The notes under the pieces were generated by a model, which was not told where the DNA came from, did no database searches, and saw nothing but the letters and a program-made list of their open reading frames with translations. DNA of 45,491 nt from assembly GCF_028285745.1 (NCBI RefSeq), contig NZ_JANQOP010000228.1, forward strand, positions 1 to 45,491, given 5' to 3'. Each line of letters starts with the position of its first letter. The stretch's first letter is position 1. Position numbers and translations under genes: made by a program. This document shows positions 26,821 to 36,200 of the stretch, in pieces. The stretch comes from Acaryochloris sp. IP29b_bin.137 (GTDB lineage Bacteria > Cyanobacteriota > Cyanobacteriia > Thermosynechococcales > Thermosynechococcaceae).

Positions 26821-26927
26821 CACTCATTGACATCTGGTTGCTGTCCACGTTAAACAAGGGTTTGTCAGAGAAATCATCTCTTGATAGTTTTTTGTGCGTG
26901 CTTTCTGTTGCATCCGGAGGAGTCCAT

Positions 26928-27896
26928 ATGGACGTCAGCCTCATCGTCTCAAATATACTGAATCCACCTGTTCTATTTTTTTTCTTAGGTATGACGGCTG
27001 TTTTTGTTCAGTCTGACCTAGAAATACCTGCCCCGATTCCGAAACTCTTCTCGCTGTATCTTCTATTTGCCATTGGGTTTAAAGGTGGAGTTGAGCTGGT
27101 TAAAAGTGGGATTACCCAAGATGTGATGCTGACGTTAGCTGCTGCGGTGGTGATGGCATGTTTCGTTCCGCTCTACACCTTTTTTATCCTCAAAATTAAG
27201 CTGGGGAATTATGATGCGGCTGCGATCGCAGCCACGTATGGTTCCATTAGTGCCGTTACTTTTATCACTGCCAGCGCCTTCCTAACCGAGTTAAGCATTG
27301 ATTTTGATGGTTTTATGGTGGCTGCCCTAGCGTTGATGGAATCTCCCGCTATTATCGTCGGCTTAATCTTAGTTAACCTGTTTGCCGCCAATCGCGAACA
27401 AGATTTTGCATGGGCCGAAGTCCTCAAAGAAGCGTTTCTCAACAGCTCCGTTTTTCTGCTGGTGGGCAGTTTAATTATTGGTGTCTTAACTGGTGAGCAT
27501 GGGTGGGAAGTCTTAGAACCCTTTACCCAAGGGTTGTTTTATGGTGTGCTCACCTTTTTCTTACTCGACATGGGGTTAGTGGCCGCTCGCAGAATTAAAG
27601 ACTTGCAAAAAACCGGTGTTTTCTTAGTTGGGTTTGCCATACTGATACCCATCGTCAATGCCGGCATTGGGTTGGGCATCGCCAAACTCATTGGCATGTC
27701 CGTTGGCAATGCACTTTTATTTTCAGTGCTTTGTGCCAGTGCTTCATACATTGCCGTTCCTGCTGCCATGCGAATGACCGTTCCTGAAGCTAATCCAAGT
27801 CTCTATGTTTCAACAGCCTTAGCTGTGACCTTTCCGTTCAATATTATTGTCGGCATCCCGCTGTACCTGGCTGGAATCGAGTTTTTATGGAACTAA
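26928..27896 (+). CDS. SbtA-family sodium-dependent bicarbonate permease
   Basis: A 322-residue membrane protein of the SbtA/DUF897 family, which imports HCO3- with Na+ for the CO2-concentrating mechanism. About ten hydrophobic helices form two inverted halves. The family blocks GFKGGVEL (about 45-52), AAAIAATYGSISAVTF (about 91-106) and ALALMESPAIIVGL (about 124-137) in the first half are matched by VNAGIGLGIAKL and SASYIAVPAAMRMTVPEANP (about 275-294) in the second. The start at 26928 has GGAGGAG five bases upstream; a longer frame from 26838 runs through poor sequence and is rejected. The usual partner sbtB (a PII-like regulator) does not follow, and the protein is shorter than classical SbtA (about 370), so it may be the second, less studied type. 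Confidence 0.88.
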   Translation: MDVSLIVSNILNPPVLFFFLGMTAVFVQSDLEIPAPIPKLFSLYLLFAIGFKGGVELVKSGITQDVMLTLAAAVVMACFVPLYTFFILKIKLGNYDAAAIAATYGSISAVTFITASAFLTELSIDFDGFMVAALALMESPAIIVGLILVNLFAANREQDFAWAEVLKEAFLNSSVFLLVGSLIIGVLTGEHGWEVLEPFTQGLFYGVLTFFLLDMGLVAARRIKDLQKTGVFLVGFAILIPIVNAGIGLGIAKLIGMSVGNALLFSVLCASASYIAVPAAMRMTVPEANPSLYVSTALAVTFPFNIIVGIPLYLAGIEFLWN

Positions 27897-28517
27897 GCGC
27901 TTGTTTCTTTGAACACTGTGTAAAATCTTAGATGTTTCAGCTCAGTCAGATGTTGATAGTTATGCTGTCATCCGTAATGTTGCGGGAATAGGCTGGTGAG
28001 TTAGAACTGGAACTTAGACCAAACGAGGCGGGATACTGTTTATGACCTTATTTTTTGCTCGCCTAACCTTTTAAACAGGCATAAAAAATAGTCGTCCTCT
28101 TTTGTACAATTTTTGGTAAAGCTGTTCCGTCACAGATATCCCAGAAATCCTGTTAGTGCGCTGTTTGAAAAAGACTTGTAGCCTCTACTTCAGGTTCGCT
28201 TAATAATAACCGTTTACCTACTCAATGGGTTTATTAAAAGATCTTACTACTGGTTAAAAATCAGTGTTTGTACGGTGAAAGAAGCAGAAAAGACAAGCGA
28301 ACATAAACAAAAGCAAGTGTTCGTGGTTTAAAAAATGATGCCTAAACGATTCTTCAATCACTGCATGCATGTTGGCTTATGGTTGTGCGTCGCCTCAATC
28401 GCATTGCCTCTCATTGGCAGACTGTAAGTTAGGGAATGATGTTGTCAATTTAGCGAAACCGACTCAGTGGAACAGTAACGTTCTAAGCTGGTTGAGAGTG
28501 TTCATCGCTAAGACAAC
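27897..28517. other. Gap of about 0.6 kb, no convincing gene
   Basis: No sbtB-like or other gene is readable on either strand. A 30-codon frame, 28335-28427, would encode a short hydrophobic peptide (WLCVASIALPLIG) but lacks a ribosome site. CTGTTTA near 28036 and TAAACAG near 28070 could pair at long range. The dapL promoter presumably lies in the right part. Confidence 0.4.
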
Positions 28518-29747
28518 ATGGCAACGATTAACGACAATTATTTAAAGCTCAAAGCAGGCTATTTATTTCCCGAGATTGGCCGCCGAGTCAGCGCATTTGC
28601 TGAGGCCAATCCCGACGCACCGATTATCAAGCTTGGCATTGGGGATGTGACCGAACCCCTACCAGAGGCCTGCCGAAGTGCCATGGTCACCGCCGTTGAA
28701 GATATGGGGAATCGCGATTCCTTCAAAGGCTATGGTCCGGAGCAGGGCTATGGCTGGTTACGGGAAAAAATCGCAGCCCATGATTTTCAGGCCCGGGGTT
28801 GTGATGTGGATGCTGGAGAGATTTTTATCTCGGATGGCTCCAAGTGCGACTGCGGCAATATCCTCGATATTTTTGGCGATAACAACACTATTGCCGTCAC
28901 CGATCCGGTGTATCCCGTCTATGTGGATACCAACGTGATGGCTGGACATACGGGGCCTTGCAACGACCAGGGCGAATATGAAGGACTCACCTATTTACCG
29001 ATTAATGCAGGCAATAACTTCACAGCTCAAATTCCCAGCCAAAAGGTGGATTTGATCTATCTCTGTTTCCCCAATAACCCGACAGGGGCAGTGGCCAGCA
29101 AGAGCCATCTGCAAGATTGGGTGAACTATGCCAAATCCCATGGCTCCATCATTCTGTTTGATGCCGCCTATGAAGCCTTTATCACCGATCCTGAGATTCC
29201 CCACTCTATTTATGAGATTGAGGGAGCCAGAGACTGTGCGATTGAGTTTCGTTCCTTCTCTAAAAATGCCGGATTTACTGGGACTCGCTGTGCCCTGACG
29301 GTTGTCCCCAAAACCTTAATGGCCAAAGCAGCGGATGAATCCGATGTCGAACTCTGGAAGCTGTGGAACCGTCGCCAATCCACCAAGTTTAATGGGGTCT
29401 CCTATATCGTCCAGCGCGGTGCAGAGGCCGTCTATTCTGAAGCGGGTCAGGAACAAACCAAAGGTCTAATCAGCTTTTACCTGGAAAATGCCAAAATCAT
29501 CCGTGAGAAATTAACGGCTGCTGGGTTACAGGTGTTTGGTGGCGTTAATGCACCCTATGTGTGGGTGCAGACGCCCAATGGTATTTCTAGCTGGGACTTT
29601 TTCGATCAGTTGTTGAATAAAACCAATGTGGTTGGCACCCCTGGATCCGGCTTTGGCGCAGCGGGTGAAGGCTATTTTCGGATTTCGGCCTTTAATAGCC
29701 GGGCCAATGTTGAAGAAGCCATGCGGCGGATTACAGCAAACCTCTAA
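28518..29747 (+). CDS. dapL: LL-diaminopimelate aminotransferase
   Basis: Converts tetrahydrodipicolinate to LL-diaminopimelate in one step, for lysine and peptidoglycan. This is the route of cyanobacteria, plants and chlamydiae, replacing dapC, dapD and dapE. It has 409 residues, the family length. Family blocks seen: [13 protein letters not shown] (about 10-22), [12 protein letters not shown] (about 38-49), [12 protein letters not shown] (about 108-119), [10 protein letters not shown] (about 180-189), FDAAYEAFI and the PLP-binding lysine in [12 protein letters not shown] (about 250-261). The start [11 protein letters not shown] is typical. A rhodanese gene follows after 18 bp. Confidence 0.97.
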   Translation: MATINDNYLKLKAGYLFPEIGRRVSAFAEANPDAPIIKLGIGDVTEPLPEACRSAMVTAVEDMGNRDSFKGYGPEQGYGWLREKIAAHDFQARGCDVDAGEIFISDGSKCDCGNILDIFGDNNTIAVTDPVYPVYVDTNVMAGHTGPCNDQGEYEGLTYLPINAGNNFTAQIPSQKVDLIYLCFPNNPTGAVASKSHLQDWVNYAKSHGSIILFDAAYEAFITDPEIPHSIYEIEGARDCAIEFRSFSKNAGFTGTRCALTVVPKTLMAKAADESDVELWKLWNRRQSTKFNGVSYIVQRGAEAVYSEAGQEQTKGLISFYLENAKIIREKLTAAGLQVFGGVNAPYVWVQTPNGISSWDFFDQLLNKTNVVGTPGSGFGAAGEGYFRISAFNSRANVEEAMRRITANL

Positions 29748-29765
29748 GGAATTGGGGCTGGACCA

Positions 29766-30608
29766 ATGGCACATGTTGGTAATGTGGTTTCACCGCAATG
29801 GCTGCATAAGCATCTTCATGATGCACAAGTAGTGATTGTGGACTGTCGGTTTGCCCTAAGCGCCCCTCAGCAAGGGCGAGAGCAATACCAGGCAGGTCAT
29901 ATTCCCGATGCCTACTATCTGGATTTGAATGAAGATTTATCGTCTCCTGTGCAAACCCATGGGGGACGCCATCCTTTACCCAATCCGTCTCAATTTGCAG
30001 CGAAGCTCTCCCAGATGGGCATTACTTCAGAGACCTGGGTTGCGGCCTATGACGATAGTCGGCAAGCCTTCGCTTCACGATTATGGTGGTTACTTCGCTA
30101 TCTCGGTCATGAAAAAGTGGCCGTTTTGGATGGAGGATTGGCAGCCTATCAAGCCCACTATTCCATCACGACTGATACTCCTGAGGCCCGATCAGGAGAG
30201 TTTCGAGCCAATCCTAACCCTGCTCAAGCCGTGGATATTCAGACGGTCAAAGCCCGCAAAGATCAACCCAAGGTAACGGTGGTGGACTCTCGTGCCCATG
30301 AGCGATATCTTGGCAATCACGAACCGATCGATCCAGTAGCGGGACATATTCCAGGGGCAGTTAACTATCCTTGGCAAGCCGTAACAAATGAAGACGGTTT
30401 TTTACGCCCTTCTGTTGAATTGCAAGCTCACTATGCTGACTTAGAAAATGTTGATGAAGTGATTGTCTATTGCGGTTCAGGAGTAACTGCTTGTGTGAAC
30501 CTGCTAGCCCTCGACATCGCAGGTATAAAAAACGGCAAGCTCTATGCCGGGAGTTGGAGTGATTGGTGCTCCTATCCTCTAGATGAGAATATGGAAGCTC
30601 AAGTTTAG
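29766..30608 (+). CDS. sseA: Sulfurtransferase (thiosulfate / 3-mercaptopyruvate), two rhodanese domains
   Basis: Moves sulfane sulfur to cyanide or other acceptors. Two tandem rhodanese folds are present. The first, inactive one is at about 5-135 (VIVDCRFALS, GHIPDAYYLDL, RHPLP). The second, at about 155-275, carries VVDSRAHERYLG, AGHIPGAVNYPW and the active loop YCGSGVTAC with the reactive cysteine. A CGSGVTA loop is the thiosulfate/mercaptopyruvate family form; choosing between the two donors from sequence is not safe. Length 280 is typical. It sits 18 bp behind dapL and is probably cotranscribed, with no obvious metabolic link. Confidence 0.92.
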   Translation: MAHVGNVVSPQWLHKHLHDAQVVIVDCRFALSAPQQGREQYQAGHIPDAYYLDLNEDLSSPVQTHGGRHPLPNPSQFAAKLSQMGITSETWVAAYDDSRQAFASRLWWLLRYLGHEKVAVLDGGLAAYQAHYSITTDTPEARSGEFRANPNPAQAVDIQTVKARKDQPKVTVVDSRAHERYLGNHEPIDPVAGHIPGAVNYPWQAVTNEDGFLRPSVELQAHYADLENVDEVIVYCGSGVTACVNLLALDIAGIKNGKLYAGSWSDWCSYPLDENMEAQV

Positions 30609-30656
30609 AAATGGCAGTTTCCTAGCAATGCTGATAAGCATACTCAAACTTGCGTC

Positions 30657-30676
30657 AAGTCATCGATGACTTATTT
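30657..30676 (+). terminator. 16-bp palindrome plus short T-run after sseA
   Basis: AAGTCATCGATGACTT (30657-30672) is self-complementary and would fold as a 6-bp stem with loop TCGA, followed by ATTTT. It lies 48 bases after the sseA stop and overlaps the end of the opposing small gene. It could end sseA transcription. Confidence 0.45.
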
Positions 30677-30874
30677 TAGTTGTTGGACTTTCTGTTGAAT
30701 TAAATGCTCGACTTCTTCAATCTCGGATTTTGACTGTGGTGCTTTAAAAGTGGTTGAAGATGCATCGGCTGTAAAGCGATCAACGAAGGCACGAAATGCG
30801 TCTTTATCGTCAGGATGAGCAATGACATAGGCGCGCAGTTCAGCTTTTGATGTTTCATTGAAGTCAGGCTTCAT
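30671..30874 (-). CDS. DUF6887-like small protein, second gene of a two-gene cassette
   Basis: A 67-residue acidic helical protein. MKPDFNETSKAELRAYVIAH in part (AELRAYVIAHPDDKDAFRAF) is the mark of a small cyanobacterial family I know as DUF6887: an LRAYVL-type helix, a His-x-Asp turn and a short amphipathic tail, here EIEEVEHLIQQKVQQL. No function is known. Its ATG (30872-30874) overlaps the stop of the gene before it in TCATGA, so the two are very likely translated together. GGAGG lies upstream, inside the first gene. Confidence 0.75.
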   Translation of the reverse strand: MKPDFNETSKAELRAYVIAHPDDKDAFRAFVDRFTADASSTTFKAPQSKSEIEEVEHLIQQKVQQLK

Positions 30875-31047
30875 GATAAAAACCTCCAGCGGCCATTAGA
30901 GTATATCTCTATCTCTATATTATCGCCCGCTAAAATAAAGACGTTGCCAGTTCGCTCATCAAGCCGCACCACAAAAATAGGCATGAAAGAATTAGTGAGT
31001 GATTGGCATAGCGTGACACACATAATGCCTTGATTAGCAGTTGGCAA
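30871..31047 (-). CDS. DUF6888-like small protein, first gene of the cassette
   Basis: A 58-codon gene starting at TTG 31047, with AAGAG 8 bases upstream. It reads MPTANQGIMCVTLCQSLTNS, then IFVVRLDERTGNVFILAG, then EIEIYSNGRWRFLS. The LCQxLxN helix, the VRLDERTGNVFILAGD core and the final GRWRF are what I recall of the DUF6888 family, which regularly precedes DUF6887 in cyanobacteria. Its TGA (30871-30873) overlaps the next start by four bases. The pairing with a tight overlap is reminiscent of toxin-antitoxin or regulator-partner cassettes, but no toxin fold is visible and I assign no function. Confidence 0.75.
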   Translation of the reverse strand: MPTANQGIMCVTLCQSLTNSFMPIFVVRLDERTGNVFILAGDNIEIEIYSNGRWRFLS

Positions 31048-31193
31048 AATTTATACTCTTACACACAGATAACGTTGTTCAGATTAGCAGACATAGAGAA
31101 TGAACAACTGAGTCGTCCTAGCCAAATCCCGATATACTGCTTGCAGCAATTGGAATTGCCTAGCCGACCTTCGTTAATTGTAGTTGGGTGCTT

Positions 31194-32165
31194 ATGGCTG
31201 AAACGACCTGGAATCGTCACCATGTTTTGTCTCTAGCAGACTTTAGCGCCGATGAATTGAATATCGTCTTGCAAACGGCCAATAGTTTCAAAGATGTGCT
31301 GTATCGCAAGACCAAAAAAGTCCCCACCTTGCAAGCTCGGTTAGTCACCAACCTTTTCTTTGAGCCATCCACCCGTACCCGCAGCAGTTTTGAGCTGGCT
31401 GCCAAACGCCTCTCTGCTGATGTCCTCAACTTCTCCCCAGGTACTTCCTCTTTGAGCAAAGGCGAGACCATTCTGGATACGGCCAAAACCTTCTTGGCGA
31501 TGGGAGCAGACATGATGGTGATTCGCCATCAGCATTCGGGGGTTCCCCAGATGATTGCCCAAGCGATGGACGATCTGGGAGAGCAGGTCGGTGTTCTCAA
31601 TGCTGGAGATGGCTTTCATGAGCATCCTTCCCAGGGGTTGCTGGATTTATTTACCTTGTGCACAACCTTAGATCCAGATCAGCCAACTACTCACCTCCTA
31701 ACGGGTAAAAAGATTGCCATTGTCGGCGATATTTTGCATTCGCGGGTGGCTCGTTCGAATCTCTCTAGCCTAGTCACCTGCGGAGCGGATGTGCATTTAG
31801 CAGGTCCACCAACTCTGTTACCCAAGGAGTTTGCAGACTATGGTGCTCAAGTTCATTGGTCCTTAGAACCGGCTCTAGAACAGGCGGATTTTGTGATGAC
31901 CCTACGATTGCAGCATGAGCGAATGAGCCAGCATTTGATTCCCAGTATTCGGGAGTATCACCAGCAGTTTGGGATTACCCGCGATCTCATCCAGCGATGC
32001 CAACCCCATGTCAAAGTGCTGCACCCCGGCCCCGTCAATCGAGGCGTCGAAATTAGCTCGGATCTGATGGATGACGAAAGTCTCAGTCTGATTCCCCATC
32101 AGGTGACCAGCGGCATTGCCGTGCGCATGGCTCTGCTTTACCTGATCAGCAACCGTAGCCGCTAG
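31194..32165 (+). CDS. pyrB: Aspartate carbamoyltransferase catalytic subunit
   Basis: Condenses carbamoyl phosphate and aspartate in pyrimidine synthesis. From ATG 31194 it has 323 residues. The carbamoyl-phosphate site [13 protein letters not shown] (about 50-62) is intact, as are SSLSKGET with the mobile-loop lysine, the MVIRH motif, [17 protein letters not shown] in short form ([13 protein letters not shown]), [14 protein letters not shown] and [11 protein letters not shown] near the C-terminus. A GTG at 31188, two codons upstream, is also in frame. No pyrI regulatory subunit is nearby. Confidence 0.96.
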   Translation: MAETTWNRHHVLSLADFSADELNIVLQTANSFKDVLYRKTKKVPTLQARLVTNLFFEPSTRTRSSFELAAKRLSADVLNFSPGTSSLSKGETILDTAKTFLAMGADMMVIRHQHSGVPQMIAQAMDDLGEQVGVLNAGDGFHEHPSQGLLDLFTLCTTLDPDQPTTHLLTGKKIAIVGDILHSRVARSNLSSLVTCGADVHLAGPPTLLPKEFADYGAQVHWSLEPALEQADFVMTLRLQHERMSQHLIPSIREYHQQFGITRDLIQRCQPHVKVLHPGPVNRGVEISSDLMDDESLSLIPHQVTSGIAVRMALLYLISNRSR

Positions 32166-32312
32166 AATCGAGATCCGGTTTTCCGGCCTGCACAGTCTGG
32201 GCGGGAATTTGCAATACTGGAACAGGACAATCACAGGTCTTAATACCTAAAATTAGGATTTCAGACCTGTTCATTCCTGTGAATGCACCTCATACAGCAC
32301 CTTTAACCATAT

Positions 32313-32579
32313 ATGTACACCATTGACATTTCCCTTCGTGGCACCCCTCTAGGACTCTCGGTTCAGCGTAAAGAATCTGCTGATGCTGAAGCACTGTATC
32401 AACAAGTCTTAGCCGCCATCAAATCGGGGAATCCGACCATTTTAGAAATGACGTGCGATCGCGAACCCGATAAAAAAGCCGCCGTTCTGGTGAACGAAAT
32501 TACCGCTGTGCAAATGTCTGACAAATCTGGAGGAGCTGGAGCGGGTCGTGCTGCTGGCTTCTTTGAGCTGGGAGCATGA
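32313..32579 (+). CDS. UPF0367 family protein
   Basis: An 88-residue protein matching the cyanobacterial UPF0367 family. The opening YTIDISLRGTPLGLSVQRKE in part (LRGTPLGLSVQRKESADAEAL), the ILEMTCDREPDKKAAVL core, VNEITAVQMSDKSG and the glycine-rich end AGRAAGFFELG are its pattern. The fold seems a small alpha/beta domain; function is unknown. Its stop overlaps the start of the following ABC ATPase gene by ATGA, so the two products are probably made in step and may work together. Confidence 0.88.
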   Translation: MYTIDISLRGTPLGLSVQRKESADAEALYQQVLAAIKSGNPTILEMTCDREPDKKAAVLVNEITAVQMSDKSGGAGAGRAAGFFELGA

Positions 32580-33256
32580 CCAACCCTGCCATCCAACTCC
32601 GAAATTTATCTTTTGGATGGTCTAAAGATCAGCCTGTACTGAAAAACTGTTCCCTGCAGGTGCCCAAGGGGCAATTTTGGATGCTGTTGGGCACCAATGG
32701 CAGTGGCAAATCCACCTTGCTCCGTCTTCTCGTGGGGTTACTCAAAGCCCAAGCGGGGCAAATTGATGTGGCTCAGCCCGTGGGATTTGTGTTTCAAAAT
32801 CCAGACCACCAGTTGGTGATGCCCACTGTGGGGGCGGATGTCGCCTTTGGCCTAGTCGAAGAGAATTTGACCATGGCTGAAATTCACCAGCGGGTCAATG
32901 AAGCCCTGGATGCCGTCAACTTAATTGATCTCAAGCGACGGCCTATTTATGCCCTTAGCGGCGGCCAAAAGCAACGAATTGCGATCGCAGGTGCGATTTC
33001 CCGCCATTGCGAAGTTCTATTGTTGGATGAACCCACAGCCCTCCTGGATCCTGAAAGTCAAGGCGATTTGGTGGCCCAGGTCCAGAGGCTGGTCAAGAAA
33101 CGCGGTATTACGGCCCTTTGGGTCACCCACCGCCTAGAAGAACTCGACTATTGCGATGGTGCTTTCCTCTTAGAACAGGGGCAGGTGATTGACCAGGGCC
33201 AGCCAGCATCAATGCGAGAGAAGCTGATTAAACGATGGCAGGCCACGTCTAATTAG
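32576..33256 (+). CDS. ABC ATPase of the energy-coupling-factor (EcfA/CbiO) type
   Basis: A 226-residue ATP-binding subunit with Walker A LGTNGSGKST (about 37-46), Q-loop VGFVFQNPDHQLVMPTVGAD in short form (FQNPDHQLVMPTV, the ECF-type Q-loop), signature LSGGQKQR (about 126-133) and Walker B VLLLDEPTALLD (about 151-162). The FQNPDHQ motif points to the EcfA/CbiO group, which powers vitamin or metal uptake with a membrane T-component and an S-component. Neither is encoded here. The plastid ABCI-type soluble ATPases are related, so an uptake role is likely but the substrate is open. It is translationally coupled to the UPF0367 gene. Confidence 0.88.
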   Translation: MTNPAIQLRNLSFGWSKDQPVLKNCSLQVPKGQFWMLLGTNGSGKSTLLRLLVGLLKAQAGQIDVAQPVGFVFQNPDHQLVMPTVGADVAFGLVEENLTMAEIHQRVNEALDAVNLIDLKRRPIYALSGGQKQRIAIAGAISRHCEVLLLDEPTALLDPESQGDLVAQVQRLVKKRGITALWVTHRLEELDYCDGAFLLEQGQVIDQGQPASMREKLIKRWQATSN

Positions 33257-33279
33257 TCTTGAGAATCTTTCCAAGAATC

Positions 33280-36200
33280 CTAGACTATTTGAATATGGTC
33301 TGCCCGTAGGTTGGCTTTGTTTTGCAAGGTTCCCACCAAAATTTGCTGAGCTGCACCACTCCCATCCGCATCATAGAACAGCTCTCCATTGGCGCGATCG
33401 TAGATAAACCGATGTGCTGCTGTTGTCGCTGTCGTGCCTAACATGAAATGCTGATCGGTAAGCTGGCCAATGGGTAGGGATAGTTGTGAGTGAGAATGGA
33501 ATGCGATTTCATCCTCTACTATTGAGAAAGAAGCAATATTGTCTGCGCTGTTTGCCAATATATCTAGAAAGAATATATCCTCTCCAGCACCACCAATAAG
33601 AAGATCTACCCCTATACCTCCAGTCAGAGAATCATTACCGACTCCGCCGATTAAGGTATCATTGCCGCTGGCACCCTGTAGAAAATCATCTCCATCATAT
33701 CCTCGAAGAGAATCATTACCTTTTCCGCCGTTTAAGGTATCATTGCCACGAGCGCCCCATAAAAAATCATTGCCTTCACGTCCTACCAGAGAATCATCTC
33801 CATCACCACCGTCTAGAGTGTCGTTGCCACTAGCACCCCAGAGAAAATCATTGCCGCTATGTCCTTTGAGATAATCGTTACCATTTGCGCCATCCAAACG
33901 ATCATTGCCAAAGCTACCACTTAAGTCATCATCCCCATCACCGCCATGCAACGTATCATTTCCATCGCCACCCCATAGACGATCGTTTCCATGATGGCCT
34001 TTGAGGGAGTCATTACCTAAATAGCCATCGAGGATGTCATTTCCCCAACTTCCCCCAAGATAGTCATTCCCCTCCCCCCCATGGAGGCTATCGTCTCCCG
34101 CTGCACCCCAAAGGTGATCATTGCCTTCATGCCCTTGCAACGTATCGTCACCCTCACTGCCATCTAAACGATCGCGCCCTAGGCCACCTCCTAGATAATC
34201 GTCGCCGCCCAGTCCTTTGAGTGTATCGTTGCCTTCCCCACCGTAGAGTTTATCCTTAACAAAACCACCCACGGCATAATCATCAATGGCCGATCCTCGG
34301 AAAATAATGGGTAAAGTCCTGATGCGAGCCGAGCTGGGTAAAGGGCCAAACACCCCTGGACCCGTCAGGCTCACATTATCGACTACCACCCAATCATCCC
34401 CATCATTGGTGCCAACCGTATTGAGTTGAAAAACCAGAAATTGATAGCCGCCGCTAAAGTCAAGGTCCCAAGTCAGCGTCGTCCAGTCAAAGTTCTCTCC
34501 CCCAAAGGTTTGACGCACTAACTCATGACGCTCCATGGGTAAGGCCCCGGCTTGGAACGGACCATCGTTCACGTTGGAGTTGTTATAGAATTCGCCGTTA
34601 ATCCCCCAGAGACTAATCGTGATTTCATTATTAGGCTTGACGCCCCCTTCTATATTCCGCAAATCAAGACTGAGGGTTTGAATGCCCCTCCTGATCCAAT
34701 CGTCATAAATCACCTGTCCGAAGTGGGAACGACTGGCATTCTGGGAAAGAACCACACCTTCCTCTGCGGCATCCCAAGCCACCCCATCCGCAGCAAACCA
34801 TCCCGAATTAGCCGTATTACTGTGGTTTTTCCCACCCGTGCGAAACTCGGGGCTTTGGGAAAATTCACCATTGCTAAAGACATTGCCATAGGTGGTGGAT
34901 GCCACTTCAATGGTTTGGGTGAGGGTATCAGCCACACCAAATTGGTCCCAAACTTGCAGTGTTACGTCATAGGACCCCGCCTGGTCAAAGTAATGACGAA
35001 CCTGGCGACCAAAGTGATCGACAATGTTGTCCCCATCAAAATCCCAGGCATAGCTGACAATCCCTTGACTGGCCTGATCGATATAGGGCGAATCTGAGTC
35101 AAAGGATGCCGTCGCATCGAATCCAACCGCCAGACCACCCACCGCTGCGCTCGTAAATTGAGCGGTAGGACCCAGATTATCGGCGACGGCTGAAAATGTG
35201 TTCCCTTGTAGTTGGAAAAAAGCGGAAAAATCTGGGTTGTCTACAACCAGCTGTCCAGGCGTGACACCAAAGTGCTGTTGATTGTTAATGAGCGTACTGT
35301 CTTGCAGTAAAGATCCAACAAAGTCTCTGTCCGCGTCATAGGGAACCGCAATCCCGGTTTTAAAGCCTTCGATATGTAGATTACGGTATCGCTGTTCTAG
35401 GGCCGTATCGTTGACATGAATCCCCGTAGCGCGAGGTCGCCTGGCATGGATGATGCCATCTTGAAGATCGACATTGCCGCTATACCTTAACAACACCCCA
35501 CTGTTATGAATATTCCACAAGACAAAATTATCAATAATGGAGCGATAATCATGGGCAGTTTTGGGTTTACCGTTAACCGTTAATTGCCCATCTCCATTCT
35601 GTACCCGTCCCCACAGGCTAATCCCTTCGATGGCGTTATAGCTTTGAAATCCGGTCAACTGGCGTAAGGGCACTGCGGCCACATCAACCACACTGTCATC
35701 TTTATTCCCCTTGGCAATGTCTCTAAGTTCAGAGGGCAGTGTGTCAACCGCCACAGTCTGGGCATCTCGAACCGATTCTGTACCAGCATCCAATCCTAGA
35801 AAGGCGATGCCAGGTCCTGCGGAGCTAATGGCAATATTGTCCGTCATGGCTACCTGAGCCGCACCTTGAACCCAATAGCCTTCGCCATTAAATCCGAAGT
35901 CAAATCGATTGGTCCGGGGAGACTTAGGGTTAATATCATGGCCTGGATTAGCATCCCCCGTAGTTTTAATCGTGAGGTTGTTATGCCAGGTCCCTATTTC
36001 ATTGCCAGACTCCGCTACGATTCCAGCCCCAACCACATCAAACACGACATTATCGGTCAGATCAGCATGGCTATCGTGGTGGACAATCCCCCATCCCGGA
36101 CTACCCACGACCGCATTACCCTGTGCGAGAGCAGGAGTGCCATGAATATCATCTGCACCTGTGCGATGGAAATGGAGGGCATATCGCCCTCTGGGGTTAG

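Noticed and set aside
28335-28427. A 30-codon hydrophobic peptide before dapL
   Set aside because: No ribosome site and too short to judge; could be chance.
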